Origin: Eubacterium sp.
GTDB taxonomy: Bacteria > Bacillota > Clostridia > Oscillospirales > Acutalibacteraceae
Reading direction: 5' to 3'
Length of the DNA stretch: 59,784 nt
Assembly (NCBI GenBank): GCA_017450645.1
Contig: JAFSTE010000013.1
Span: 1-59,784 of the forward strand
Positions 25,644-32,519 of this stretch are shown in pieces. The stretch's first letter is position 1. Every line of letters starts with the position of its first letter. Both the position numbers and the translations under genes were made by a program. The notes beneath the pieces are model-generated. The model saw only the letters and a program-made list of their open reading frames with translations, did not search any database and was not told the DNA's origin.

Positions 25644-27266
25644 TTAGTCTTCCGCGGCTTCTACCGCTTCTTTAATCCATTCCTCGTCCTCGGGTGAGGA
25701 TTCGCCGTGCTTAACCTGCGTAATTACCGCAAGTCCTATCGCGAAGAATATAGAGCAGAACAGGAACATAAAGTTGTAATCGTCGCCGAACGCGCCTATA
25801 AGCGCGCCGCAGAGAATCGGTCCGGTAATTGCCGCCGAGAAGGTAGCGGTGTAGTAGTATCCAGTAAAGGTGCCCACATACTCCCTGCCGCCGATTGCAA
25901 GCACAAGCGGGAGCGTATTGATATTAATACATCCTACCGCCGCGCCGCCGACGACGAGCGCAATCCACAGCACTATCCACACGAACAGCCTGCTTGTTGC
26001 AAACACCTGAGAAACGAGCATATAAACCGCGAACATCAGCACGATTACCGCAAGTCCGATTATAATAGTTTTTTTGCGTCCGAGCTTTCTTCCCATAGCG
26101 CCGGCGGGTATGCCGAACACTGCAAGCGACACCGCAAATACAGCCATCATAAGCGTTGAATAAATCGGCTTAACATTGAGCGTGTCGAGCGCAAAGTTAG
26201 TAAAGTTCGGGACGATAGCCTCGGTTGCGTTGTTGATTAAAAACAGCGCCGCAAGCATAGTAATTAAGCTCTTGCGTTCCTCTTTAGTAATAGGCAATTC
26301 CTTGATTTTAACCTTTTTATCAGCGCCGCCCTCGGACTCTATAACAACATCCTTAGATAAGTCGTTTTGCTTATTTTTCTTATAGAAAACGGCGAGAACC
26401 GCAAGGCAAAGGATAGTGATAATCGCTGCCACAACAAACACCGGCGTGTAGTTAACGTATGTAGGCTCGCCCTGCTCGTTTAGCGCAACGACCTTTTCGG
26501 CAACCTTTTGTCCGTTGACATAAAGCGTATCTCTGCCGGACGCGATAAAGTTATTAAGCGTTTCGCTGTCGATACTGCTTTTGTCCGCAAGGTAGTTAAT
26601 CGAGACGCTGCCGTCAGCTTCGGTCGCGAGCACCTGACCGAGGGTGTTAGTCTTAGCCTTAAGCGCGTCGTGAAGCGCGGTAAAACCGAGCAGCCCCACA
26701 AGCGCAGTAGCGATACTGCCGATTACAAAGCCGAGCATCTGTCCAACGCCACCCATAATGTTTATAACGGCGTTTGCGTCACTCTGCAAAGGCGACGGCG
26801 TAAAGTCGGGCATTAGCGACACAACGGGTGAGCGCCACACCGACATTGTAAAGTTAAAGAATATAATTACCGTCATCATCAGCGCAACGCTTAAAGCGCC
26901 AGCCTTAACGGTTGCAGCGACGGGAATAAGGCTGAAAAATACAGCACAAATCGGAAGGCAAACAATAATATAGGGCATACGCTTACCCCATTTGGTATGC
27001 GTTTTATCGCTCTTTTTACCGAAATACGGCTGAAAAATAACGCCGAAAATATTATCGATAGTCATTATCGCGTTAACGAGAAGCGCAACCGACAAAAACG
27101 CGGGCAGCTTACTGCCGCCGTCCGTAAGCTCGGTGAGCTTAGCCCTGAAAATTACGGGAACATAGGAGTTATAAACCGACCATAGCAGCATACACGCCAT
27201 AAAGCCGAAGCCGATTAAAAAGGTCTGCTTATAATTAAGCCCGTTCCCTTTTTTAGTTTTTTTCAT
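25644..27266 (-). CDS. MFS transporter, SLC45/GPH-like sugar carrier
   Basis: 540 residues, 12 predicted TM segments. The loop between TM2 and TM3 (FGKKSDKTHTKWGKRMPYI) matches the GPH/SLC45 D-x-T-x-x-K-W-G-K-x-x-P signature. A loop of about 75 residues near 195-270 (TEADGSVSINYLADKS...NEQGEPTYVNY) interrupts the middle of the protein and is unusual for the family. It probably imports a glycoside by cation symport. Monocistronic; the approximately 330 bases upstream are a repeat-rich intergenic stretch. The C-terminus is acidic (SSPEDEEWIKEAVEAAED). Confidence 0.87.
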   Translation of the reverse strand: MKKTKKGNGLNYKQTFLIGFGFMACMLLWSVYNSYVPVIFRAKLTELTDGGSKLPAFLSVALLVNAIMTIDNIFGVIFQPYFGKKSDKTHTKWGKRMPYIIVCLPICAVFFSLIPVAATVKAGALSVALMMTVIIFFNFTMSVWRSPVVSLMPDFTPSPLQSDANAVINIMGGVGQMLGFVIGSIATALVGLLGFTALHDALKAKTNTLGQVLATEADGSVSINYLADKSSIDSETLNNFIASGRDTLYVNGQKVAEKVVALNEQGEPTYVNYTPVFVVAAIITILCLAVLAVFYKKNKQNDLSKDVVIESEGGADKKVKIKELPITKEERKSLITMLAALFLINNATEAIVPNFTNFALDTLNVKPIYSTLMMAVFAVSLAVFGIPAGAMGRKLGRKKTIIIGLAVIVLMFAVYMLVSQVFATSRLFVWIVLWIALVVGGAAVGCININTLPLVLAIGGREYVGTFTGYYYTATFSAAITGPILCGALIGAFGDDYNFMFLFCSIFFAIGLAVITQVKHGESSPEDEEWIKEAVEAAED

Positions 27267-27415
27267 AAACTCTCTCCAATCATTAGTTATATAATTATAT
27301 TAACATAAATAAAAGCTAAAAACAAATTAATTATTTATTACATTTTATACGCACAAGTCTAAGACCAAAGGGCAAAGGCCAAAGGTTGCACGCACCGACA
27401 CAATACGATACTTAC

Positions 27416-27442
27416 GGGAGGGCACTCAGACCCTCCCCTACA
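27416..27442 (-). repeat. TGTAGGGG..CCCG hairpin repeat, copy 2
   Basis: On the minus strand it reads TGTAGGGG, arm AGGG, loop, arm CCCT, CCCG. Same ends as the copy at 80-105 but different self-complementary arms. Confidence 0.6.
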
Positions 27443-27462
27443 CGTTTGATATTAAGAACTAC

Positions 27463-27490
27463 TGTAGGGGCAGGTCTCTGCGCCTGCCCG
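27463..27490 (+). repeat. TGTAGGGG..CCCG hairpin repeat, copy 3
   Basis: TGTAGGGG, arm CAGG, loop, arm CCTG, CCCG, inverted relative to the copy 21 bases upstream, so the pair can also form one large cruciform. Confidence 0.6.
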
Positions 27491-27560
27491 TTGTCACTCG
27501 TTTTCCGTTTGATGCCTAGGTCGTCATCACCTAAGAATTCTTGCAGTCGCAAGCGCACAT

Positions 27561-27587
27561 AAAAAAGCACCGCTTTCGCGGTGCTTT
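27561..27587 (-). terminator. terminator of rpsB-tsf
   Basis: AGCACCGC / GCGGTGCT stem with a TTTC loop and six A on the left, giving U6 on the minus strand transcript. Confidence 0.9.
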
Positions 27588-27597
27588 GGTGCTTATA

Positions 27598-28539
27598 TTA
27601 GCCGTTAATCTGCTTTGCGATTTCCTCAGCGAAGTTCTCTTCTCTCTTCTCAAGGCCGTCGCCCTTCATCATTCTGATAAAGCCGTTAACCTTAATGTCT
27701 GTGCCGAGCTCCTTAGCTACTGAATCAACATAGCCCTTAACGCTGCCCTGGAAAATGTCTGAGCGAACGAACTCCTGCTCAACAAGGCAGTTCTCTTTAT
27801 AATACTTGCCCATCTTGCCCTCTGCAATCTTTGCGAGAACCTGCTCGGGCTTTGAAGCCATCTTCGGGTCTTCCTTCATCTGAGCAGCAAGGATACCCTT
27901 CTCGTGCTCAACAACCTCTGCAGGAACAGAAGCCTGGTCGAGATATGCAGGGCTCATAGCAGCAATCTGCATAGCAACATTCTTACCCATAGCCTCGAAC
28001 TCAGCTGTGTCAGCCTTAGCCTCGTCAGCTACATCAAAGCCAACCATAACGCCTACGCTACCGCCTGCGTGGATATAAGTTGAAACGATACCTTCCATTC
28101 TCTCGAAACGGCGAACCTTCATATTCTCGCCGATTGCAAGTACAAGGTCGTTAAGTGTTTCCGTAACGGTTCTGTCTGTGCCGTCGAACTTCTCGTCCTT
28201 AAGAACCTCAACATCAGCAGGGTCTGTAGCAAGGATAGTCTTAGCAACGCCCTCAACGAAGTTCATAAACTTCTCGTTCTTAGCAACGAAGTCAGTCTCG
28301 GAGTTAACCTCAACTACTACGCCCTTCTTAGTAGCCTTATCATAGTAAGGAAGTACAACACCCTCAGCGGCAATTCTTGTAGCCTTTTTCTGAGCTGCTG
28401 CAAGACCTCTTTCACGAAGAAAGTCGATAGCCTTGTCCATATCGCCGTCAGCTTCAACAAGTGCCTTTTTGCACTCCATCATACCAACGCCTGTTTTTTC
28501 ACGAAGTTCTTTAACATCTTTAGCCGAAATATTAGCCAT
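27598..28539 (-). CDS. tsf: translation elongation factor Ts
   Basis: 313 residues. An N-terminal UBA-like domain (ISAKDVKELREKTGVGMMECKKALVEADGDMDKAIDFLRERG) and the nucleotide-exchange core with the TDFVAKN and VEVNSE motifs. It regenerates EF-Tu-GTP from EF-Tu-GDP in the cytosol. It follows rpsB by 73 bases that contain a hairpin, the standard rpsB-tsf arrangement. Good AGGAGG ribosome site. Confidence 0.98.
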   Translation of the reverse strand: MANISAKDVKELREKTGVGMMECKKALVEADGDMDKAIDFLRERGLAAAQKKATRIAAEGVVLPYYDKATKKGVVVEVNSETDFVAKNEKFMNFVEGVAKTILATDPADVEVLKDEKFDGTDRTVTETLNDLVLAIGENMKVRRFERMEGIVSTYIHAGGSVGVMVGFDVADEAKADTAEFEAMGKNVAMQIAAMSPAYLDQASVPAEVVEHEKGILAAQMKEDPKMASKPEQVLAKIAEGKMGKYYKENCLVEQEFVRSDIFQGSVKGYVDSVAKELGTDIKVNGFIRMMKGDGLEKREENFAEEIAKQING

Positions 28540-28576
28540 TTTTAAATCCTCCTGTTTATGCCTTTTTATTGATATT

Positions 28577-28599
28577 AGGCACGACTGTTAATCGTGCCT
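28577..28599 (-). promoter_or_regulatory. rpsB-tsf intercistronic hairpin
   Basis: Perfect eight-base stem AGGCACGA / TCGTGCCT with a 7-base loop, not followed by a U-tract. It may be an RNA processing site or a partial terminator tuning the S2:EF-Ts ratio. Confidence 0.5.
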
Positions 28600-28612
28600 T
28601 AAATAATTACAA

Positions 28613-29374
28613 TTATTCTGCGTTTTCCTCAGCAGGAGCTTCCTCAGCAGCTTCCTCTGTTTCCTCAACAGTAGCCTGGATAGCGTCCTCGCCGTCTCTA
28701 CCCTCAATAACTGCGTTAGCCATAGCGCCTGCGATAAGCTTAACTGCGCGGATAGCGTCGTCGTTACCCGGGATTACATAGTCAATCTCGTCAGGGTCGC
28801 AGTTTGTATCAACGATAGCAACGATGGGAAGACCGAGCTTAAGCGCTTCCTGTACAGCGATTCTCTCTTTGCGAGGGTCAACGATGAACATTGCGTCCGG
28901 TACCTTCTTCATCTCTGTGATACCGCCGAGGTACTTTTCGAGCTTTTCGATTTCGAGCTCAAGACCTGCAACCTCTTTCTTCGGGAGAAGGTCAAATGTG
29001 CCGTCTTCCTGCATCTTCTTAAGCTGTGCAAGACGAGCAACTCTACCGCGGATGGTCTTAAAGTTAGTGAGCATACCGCCGAGCCATCTTGCGTTTACGA
29101 AAGGCATACCGCAACGTGTTGCCTCTTCCTTAACTGACTCCTGAGCCTGCTTTTTAGTACCAACGAAGATGATTGAGCCGCCCTCTGCAGCGAGGTCGCG
29201 TACGAACAAATAAGCCTCGTCGAGCTTCTTAACTGTCTTCTGAAGGTCGATGATGTAAATGCCGTTACGCTCTGTGAAGATGTACTCAGCCATTTTGGGG
29301 TTCCATCTTCTTGTCTGGTGTCCGAAGTGAACACCTGCTTCTAAAAGCTGTTTCATTGAAACTACATTTGCCAT
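28613..29374 (-). CDS. rpsB: 30S ribosomal protein S2
   Basis: 253 residues. Signatures [25 protein letters not shown] and [19 protein letters not shown] are typical of S2. The start is ATG 29374 with an AAAGGAGGAAATT ribosome site; a longer in-frame reading runs through the structured leader and is not coding. The acidic Glu/Ala-rich C-terminal tail ([17 protein letters not shown]) is common in Firmicutes. Transcribed from 29494-29522 through a leader with a three-helix structure, likely autoregulated. Confidence 0.98.
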   Translation of the reverse strand: MANVVSMKQLLEAGVHFGHQTRRWNPKMAEYIFTERNGIYIIDLQKTVKKLDEAYLFVRDLAAEGGSIIFVGTKKQAQESVKEEATRCGMPFVNARWLGGMLTNFKTIRGRVARLAQLKKMQEDGTFDLLPKKEVAGLELEIEKLEKYLGGITEMKKVPDAMFIVDPRKERIAVQEALKLGLPIVAIVDTNCDPDEIDYVIPGNDDAIRAVKLIAGAMANAVIEGRDGEDAIQATVEETEEAAEEAPAEENAE

Positions 29375-29403
29375 AATAATTTCCTCCTTTAAGGTTAATC
29401 CTC

Positions 29404-29457
29404 CACGCGCGGTGTGGCACCAGCCATGTCTGTAACCTTTGGCTGCACCGCCTCGTG
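29404..29457 (-). promoter_or_regulatory. structured rpsB leader, possible S2 autoregulatory element
   Basis: Within the roughly 110-base 5' untranslated region, three coaxial helices can form: CACG/CGTG, CGGTG/CACCG and CAGCC/GGCTG, with a GTGCCA bulge on one side and a 15-base apical loop. It ends about 30 bases before the start codon. No terminator-like U-run follows, so control would be translational. In gamma-proteobacteria S2 autoregulates through its own leader; equivalence here is inference. Confidence 0.5.
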
Positions 29458-29493
29458 TGTGTATTCGCATACTATTTGTACGAATGCTTAGAC

Positions 29494-29522
29494 ATTATAA
29501 CAGATTATATTATAAAAATCAA
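29494..29522 (-). promoter_or_regulatory. sigma-A promoter of rpsB-tsf
   Basis: Minus strand: TTGATT, 17-base spacer, perfect TATAAT. Confidence 0.8.
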
Positions 29523-29533
29523 GAACTTTTTTA

Positions 29534-30625
29534 TCACTTAATTCCCATTACCGCTTTGTTGAGCTTTGATTTGAGAAATGCCCTCATCAGCGCGTCGCCC
29601 GCGTACTGACAAATTAGCGAAAAAACAACGTCAATCACAAGCACAAGCGCTACGGCTGCCGCCTGCGGAACCGAGCCGAAGCACGCCTTCACAATCTTGA
29701 TAGCGGCAATCTGATTGAGGTACAGCGGCAGGCTGAATTTACCGAGGAACATAACGAATTTTGACTGCATAAAGTTGCCGTCGGTGGACGCGAAGGTCAT
29801 TGTGAGCATAAGCGCAATTGTCATTACAAAAACGTTGATAACCTCGTACTGCTTGTCGGTGTAAACAAAGGCGTAAACCACCGAAATCACCCACAGAACA
29901 ACCGAACTTACACGCGCAAAGGTGACTTCTTTTTTTGTAAAATCAATCTTTTTCATCTGCGATACAGCCCAGAAAACGAACGCGCCGAGATTAAGCCCCG
30001 CAATAGCGCGCCAGAAACAGCGGTAGCCAACGGGAGTCCACTCCGTCGTGCCGGAAATAGTGCCGAATTCGTGCACAAGCCAGCCGTAAATCAACAGCGC
30101 GGAAAGCGGCGCAAGGACTTTAAAATAAACATCCTTAAACTTCACCGCAACGGGCAAAATAAACGCCATAGCGATAAGCATAGCGGATATGTACCACTCG
30201 ACGCCGTTGAGGTTGTAAAAACTGATACCCGAGCGCTGAATCAGGAAAAATCCGGGTATAACATTGAGTAATTTTGTAAGCGAAACGCCCGCCTCAATTA
30301 TGCAGTCGACCACAAGCACAAACGCAAACGCAACCATATGATACGGAAAGACGGATATGTATTTTTTCCACAAAAAGCGGAAATAGTTTGTGCCCTTTGA
30401 AACGGTGTTTTCGGGCGAAATCATCTTGTAAATGCTTGCCGCCATAAAGTAGCCCGAAAGCAGAAAAAAGAACTCAACGCCGATATAACCCCTCGGCGCC
30501 CAGCCGAATGTGAAAGCGGGACCGCGAAGGCTCTCAAAAATCTTTTGTGAGCAGTGAAAAATTATAACCGCGACACAAAAAATAAACCTTAAAAATTCAA
30601 TCTGGCCAACTCTTTTGGATTTCAT
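29534..30625 (-). CDS. acyltransferase family 3 (OafA-like) membrane protein
   Basis: 363 residues with about ten TM segments. The N-terminal motif RVGQIEFLRFIFCVAVIIFHCSQ carries the catalytic His expected in this family, followed by GYIGVEFFFLLSGYFMA. Members O-acylate cell-surface sugars or peptidoglycan using acyl-CoA. The start at ATG 30625 has GGGGAG eight bases upstream; a longer in-frame start adds only hydrophilic sequence. Single gene, with no polysaccharide cluster near. No clear terminator lies between its stop and the rpsB promoter, so read-through into rpsB is possible. Confidence 0.87.
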   Translation of the reverse strand: MKSKRVGQIEFLRFIFCVAVIIFHCSQKIFESLRGPAFTFGWAPRGYIGVEFFFLLSGYFMAASIYKMISPENTVSKGTNYFRFLWKKYISVFPYHMVAFAFVLVVDCIIEAGVSLTKLLNVIPGFFLIQRSGISFYNLNGVEWYISAMLIAMAFILPVAVKFKDVYFKVLAPLSALLIYGWLVHEFGTISGTTEWTPVGYRCFWRAIAGLNLGAFVFWAVSQMKKIDFTKKEVTFARVSSVVLWVISVVYAFVYTDKQYEVINVFVMTIALMLTMTFASTDGNFMQSKFVMFLGKFSLPLYLNQIAAIKIVKACFGSVPQAAAVALVLVIDVVFSLICQYAGDALMRAFLKSKLNKAVMGIK

Positions 30626-30691
30626 AAAACTCTCCCCTTTTGCTTTATGAATACATTGTAACATAAAACGGAAAATTTTTAAATATATTTC

Positions 30692-30720
30692 TTGACAAAA
30701 CGAAAATTATAGTATAGAAT
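30692..30720 (+). promoter_or_regulatory. strong sigma-A promoter of the tRNA-Pro locus
   Basis: TTGACA, 17-base spacer, TAGAAT. Predicted transcript start near 30727, upstream of both the truncated tRNA copy and the intact tRNA. Confidence 0.8.
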
Positions 30721-30743
30721 AGCTAAGCAATTAAAAAGCGCAT

Positions 30744-30772
30744 CGAGGTGTAACTCAGTTTGGCTAGAGTGC
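30744..30772 (+). pseudogene. truncated tRNA-Pro, 5' part only
   Basis: 29 bases identical to the first 29 bases of the tRNA-Pro at 30821 (acceptor 5' strand and the D arm), offset by exactly 77 bases. After GTGC the sequence diverges. It lies inside the transcribed leader of the intact tRNA gene. Confidence 0.85.
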
Positions 30773-30820
30773 GGACAAAGCAAAAAGTGAGCAACGCTTT
30801 TAATGCGCGAAATTCAATAT

Positions 30821-30898
30821 CGAGGTGTAACTCAGTTTGGCTAGAGTGCCTGCTTTGGGAGCAGGATGCCGCAGGTTCAAGTCCTGTCACCTCGACCA
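30821..30898 (+). tRNA. tRNA-Pro (anticodon UGG), CCA encoded
   Basis: Acceptor stem CGAGGTG / CACCTCG, D arm with CTCAGTTTGGCTAGAG, anticodon stem CCTGC/GCAGG with loop TTTGGGA giving anticodon TGG, T arm GCAGG-TTCAAGT-CCTGT, discriminator A and encoded CCA. All stems pair. Starts with C1, paired to G72. It decodes all or most proline codons. The 3' end is the left boundary of two tandem 215-base units, consistent with use as an integration site. Confidence 0.96.
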
Positions 30899-31105
30899 CA
30901 GGCAGACGATTTATCGTCTGCCATTTTCGTGGTCGGGGTGACAGGCTTGAACCGTAGGGCACGATGCGGAGAACGCGGCGTCTTGCCGCCGCGGCTCGAC
31001 AGAGAAACAGTCCGGCGGACTGTTTCGAGCAGCGTAGGCTCTTTGTGTCGTTGTTCATATAACATAGTCACAAGTGGTAACTTCTTATTAATCCGTTATG
31101 AACAA
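30891..31105 (+). repeat. 215-bp tandem unit A at the tRNA-Pro 3' end
   Basis: It begins with CTCGACCA (the last eight bases of the tRNA), followed by terminator hairpin 30901-30922; an inverted, slightly altered copy of the tRNA T-arm and acceptor 3' segment at about 30930-30953; hairpin GCGGCG/CGCCGC (30975-30992); a ten-base hairpin GAAACAGTCC/GGACTGTTTC (31004-31026); and an inverted repeat TTGTTCATA/TATGAACAA near the right end. No coding sequence is credible; open frames here are antisense tRNA shadows. Confidence 0.85.
30901..30928 (+). terminator. tRNA-Pro terminator, unit A
   Basis: Ten-base perfect stem GGCAGACGAT / ATCGTCTGCC with a 2-base loop, then ATTTTC. The equivalent in unit B (31116-31142) has a better CTTTTTC run. 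Confidence 0.8.
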
Positions 31106-31320
31106 CTCGACCACAGGCAGACGATTTATCGTCTGCCTTTTTCGTGGTCGGGGTGACAGGCTTGAACCGTAGGGCACGATGCGGAGAACTCGGCGCTTTA
31201 CCGCCGAGGCTCGACGGAGAAACAGTCCGGGGGACTGTTTCGAGCAGCGTAGGCTCTTTGTGTCGTTGTTCATATAACATAGTCACAAGTGGTAACTTCT
31301 TATTAATCCGTTATGAACAC
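31106..31320 (+). repeat. 215-bp tandem unit B
   Basis: The same length as unit A, with fewer than ten differences. The GCGGCG/CGCCGC stem becomes TCGGCG/CGCCGA (31190-31207), a compensatory G:C to T:A change. The ten-base hairpin keeps its arms and changes only its loop from GGC to GGG (31219-31241). It is followed at 31321 by a third CTCGACCAC and a different terminator hairpin. Confidence 0.85.
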
Positions 31321-31331
31321 CTCGACCACGG

Positions 31332-31353
31332 GGGCTGGTTTTTCAACCAGCCC
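31332..31353 (+). terminator. terminator after third tRNA-end copy
   Basis: GGGCTGGTT / AACCAGCCC, 4-base loop, followed by TTATATT, directly after the third CTCGACCAC at 31321-31329. Confidence 0.7.
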
Positions 31354-31366
31354 TTATATTATGCTA

Positions 31367-31407
31367 AAATCCCCCAAAGTCGCTTAAACAGGCGCTTTGA
31401 GGGATTT
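31367..31407 (+). terminator. second terminator-like hairpin
   Basis: AAATCCC..AAAG.CGC pairing with GCG.CTTTGAGGGATTT, followed by CTATTTTTTATTT. It may mark the right boundary of the tRNA-associated repeats. Confidence 0.6.
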
Positions 31408-31488
31408 CTATTTTTTATTTGAGATAACTTGAGATCACTAAAGATTCGTTGAATTGCAGTGTAGTTGCAACATAGTTGCAGTACCAAT

Positions 31489-31935
31489 TTACAATGAAAT
31501 AATACTTATGTTTTGCTTTTTAGCATATTTATATGTGTTATATGCTCCGCCGTGGTCTCTGCGTATATAAGTGATTATGTATTTGGAATTATCAACCATC
31601 CACCTGTTACGAACGGTTATCATTGCTTTATAGTGCGCCGTATCTGATTCGGCAGGGATGAGTATTTCATCATACATATCCAAATAGTATTCCTTGTTAT
31701 TTTCAATTGTGTTGCTCATTTTCGGCACAACAAGAATCAGGCGAACACCTTTATGGTTTTGCTTAACGGCTCTGACAGCACTTGCACTTAACGCATCAAA
31801 CCTTCCGTGATTGCCAACATAGAAAGTTGTTACACCCTGATTCTCAATCAAGTCCGTAACAGCTGCTATCAATTCATTTTTCAGCGTATCAGGTGCAGTA
31901 CTGTGCCCTGCAAAAGTGCAACTCTTATTACTCAT
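31489..31935 (-). CDS. SLOG-family (DUF1273-like) protein
   Basis: 148 residues. It opens with SCTFAGHSTAPDTLKNEL, continues LIENQGVTTFYVGNHGRFDALSASAVRAVKQ and ends GGAYNTYKYAKKQNISIISL. This is the pattern of small SLOG/DprA-like Rossmann proteins carried by clostridial mobile elements; they are thought to bind a nucleotide-derived ligand. The start has a poor ribosome site, and a terminator-like hairpin (31955-31975) lies immediately upstream, so expression may be low or attenuated. It sits between the tRNA-Pro repeats and an excisionase-like gene, in AT-richer DNA than its surroundings. Confidence 0.75.
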   Translation of the reverse strand: MSNKSCTFAGHSTAPDTLKNELIAAVTDLIENQGVTTFYVGNHGRFDALSASAVRAVKQNHKGVRLILVVPKMSNTIENNKEYYLDMYDEILIPAESDTAHYKAMITVRNRWMVDNSKYIITYIRRDHGGAYNTYKYAKKQNISIISL

Positions 31936-31998
31936 TAATCATCTCAACAAATAAAAAAGGCGCAGCCGGAGCCACGCCAAAAAACGCTTAACTCACTG

Positions 31999-32119
31999 GC
32001 GACCAAACCAATTTAACAACCGCACTACGAATGCAAGCTATTAAGGAGTAAGCATTTTTATCAAGTTGATAAAAATAGCATTACCCGCAGTGCAAACATT
32101 ATTAAATTGGTTTGGTCGC
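31999..32119. repeat. 121-bp element with perfect 18-bp terminal inverted repeats
   Basis: The arms at 31999-32016 and 32102-32119 (GCGACCAAACCAATTTAA and its complement) are perfect 18-mers. An inner palindrome ATTTTTATCAA/TTGATAAAAAT lies near the centre. It could be a miniature element, a recombination site or a stable RNA structure; no flanking duplication was identified. Confidence 0.65.
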
Positions 32120-32162
32120 TATTATTTTACCAAATATAAGGAGTGTAGTCAATAATAAAAGA

Positions 32163-32180
32163 ACACAGATTGCTCTGTGT
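32163..32180 (-). terminator. terminator of the HTH gene
   Basis: ACACAG / CTGTGT stem with a 6-base loop, followed on the minus strand by TCTTTTATTATT. Confidence 0.7.
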
Positions 32181-32206
32181 CCTTCGTACTATTAATAAAC
32201 ATTCTT

Positions 32207-32407
32207 CTAACTGCACCACTGGATGAAAGCAGATTTCATTACTTTAAAGTTCTTGCCGACCTTGATTGTCGGGAAGTCTTCACGGTAAAACAATTCTCTT
32301 GCTGCCTGAACGGAGCAGCCGATGATTTTTGCAACATCCATCGGCGTTAAAAAAACAATTTCTTCTTCCTTTTTGGTTGCGGTTTCTTCTTTAATAATTT
32401 CTTCCAT
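32207..32407 (-). CDS. excisionase/MerR-like helix-turn-helix protein
   Basis: 66 residues. After a charged N-terminus (EEIIKEETATKKEEE) comes a winged HTH: FLTPMDVAKIIGCSVQAARELFYREDFPTIKVGK, ending KVMKSAFIQWC. This is the HTH_17 excisionase-type fold common beside tyrosine integrases in integrative elements. No integrase gene is in the window. Ribosome site AAAGGAG. It probably directed excision or acted as an element regulator and now seems to be a remnant. Confidence 0.82.
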   Translation of the reverse strand: MEEIIKEETATKKEEEIVFLTPMDVAKIIGCSVQAARELFYREDFPTIKVGKNFKVMKSAFIQWCS

Positions 32408-32519
32408 AGTTATCTCCTTTACATAAATAATCCCTGTTCGCGCTCTTGCTCATACGGCATATTGTACGAGATTTTTTGTTGAGCTCTGCCTTTGAAATTC
32501 TGATTCCGTGAGCACGCAT
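32391..32519 (-). CDS. possible small protein upstream of the HTH gene
   Basis: A 42-codon frame (begins MRAHGIRISKAELNKKSRT) whose end overlaps the HTH gene start by 17 bases and contains that gene's ribosome site, so it could be translationally coupled. It is basic (many Lys/Arg). No family recognised, and no strong ribosome site of its own. It may be a degraded end of a mobile-element gene. Confidence 0.3.
   Translation of the reverse strand: MRAHGIRISKAELNKKSRTICRMSKSANRDYLCKGDNYGRNY

Larger units (their letters stand above)
27267..27597. other. repeat-rich intergenic region
   Basis: No gene found in 331 bases. It contains the MFS gene leader, short GGCAAAGG-type direct repeats near 27368-27386, two oppositely oriented TGTAGGGG hairpin repeats (27416-27442 and 27463-27490) whose CCCCTACA/TGTAGGGG ends also pair with each other, and the tsf terminator. 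Confidence 0.7.
31936..32206. other. non-coding accessory stretch with hairpins
   Basis: It holds a GGCG/CGCC hairpin followed on the minus strand by six T (31955-31975), a long palindrome at 31999-32119 and the terminator of the HTH gene at 32163-32180. No gene is visible. Confidence 0.6.

Noticed and set aside
29375-29470. N-terminal extension of S2
   Set aside because: It runs through the structured leader and past the true ribosome site; S2 starts at MANVVSMKQ.
30870-31000. A possible second tRNA on the minus strand suggested by the inverted T-arm sequence
   Set aside because: No matching 5' acceptor strand, D arm or anticodon arm; the T stem itself is imperfect.
30723-31422. Open frames of 60-111 codons on both strands across the tRNA-Pro region
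   Set aside because: They are translations of the tRNA, its antisense and the 215-base repeats; no ribosome sites, and the encoded patterns are the well-known spurious antisense-tRNA type.
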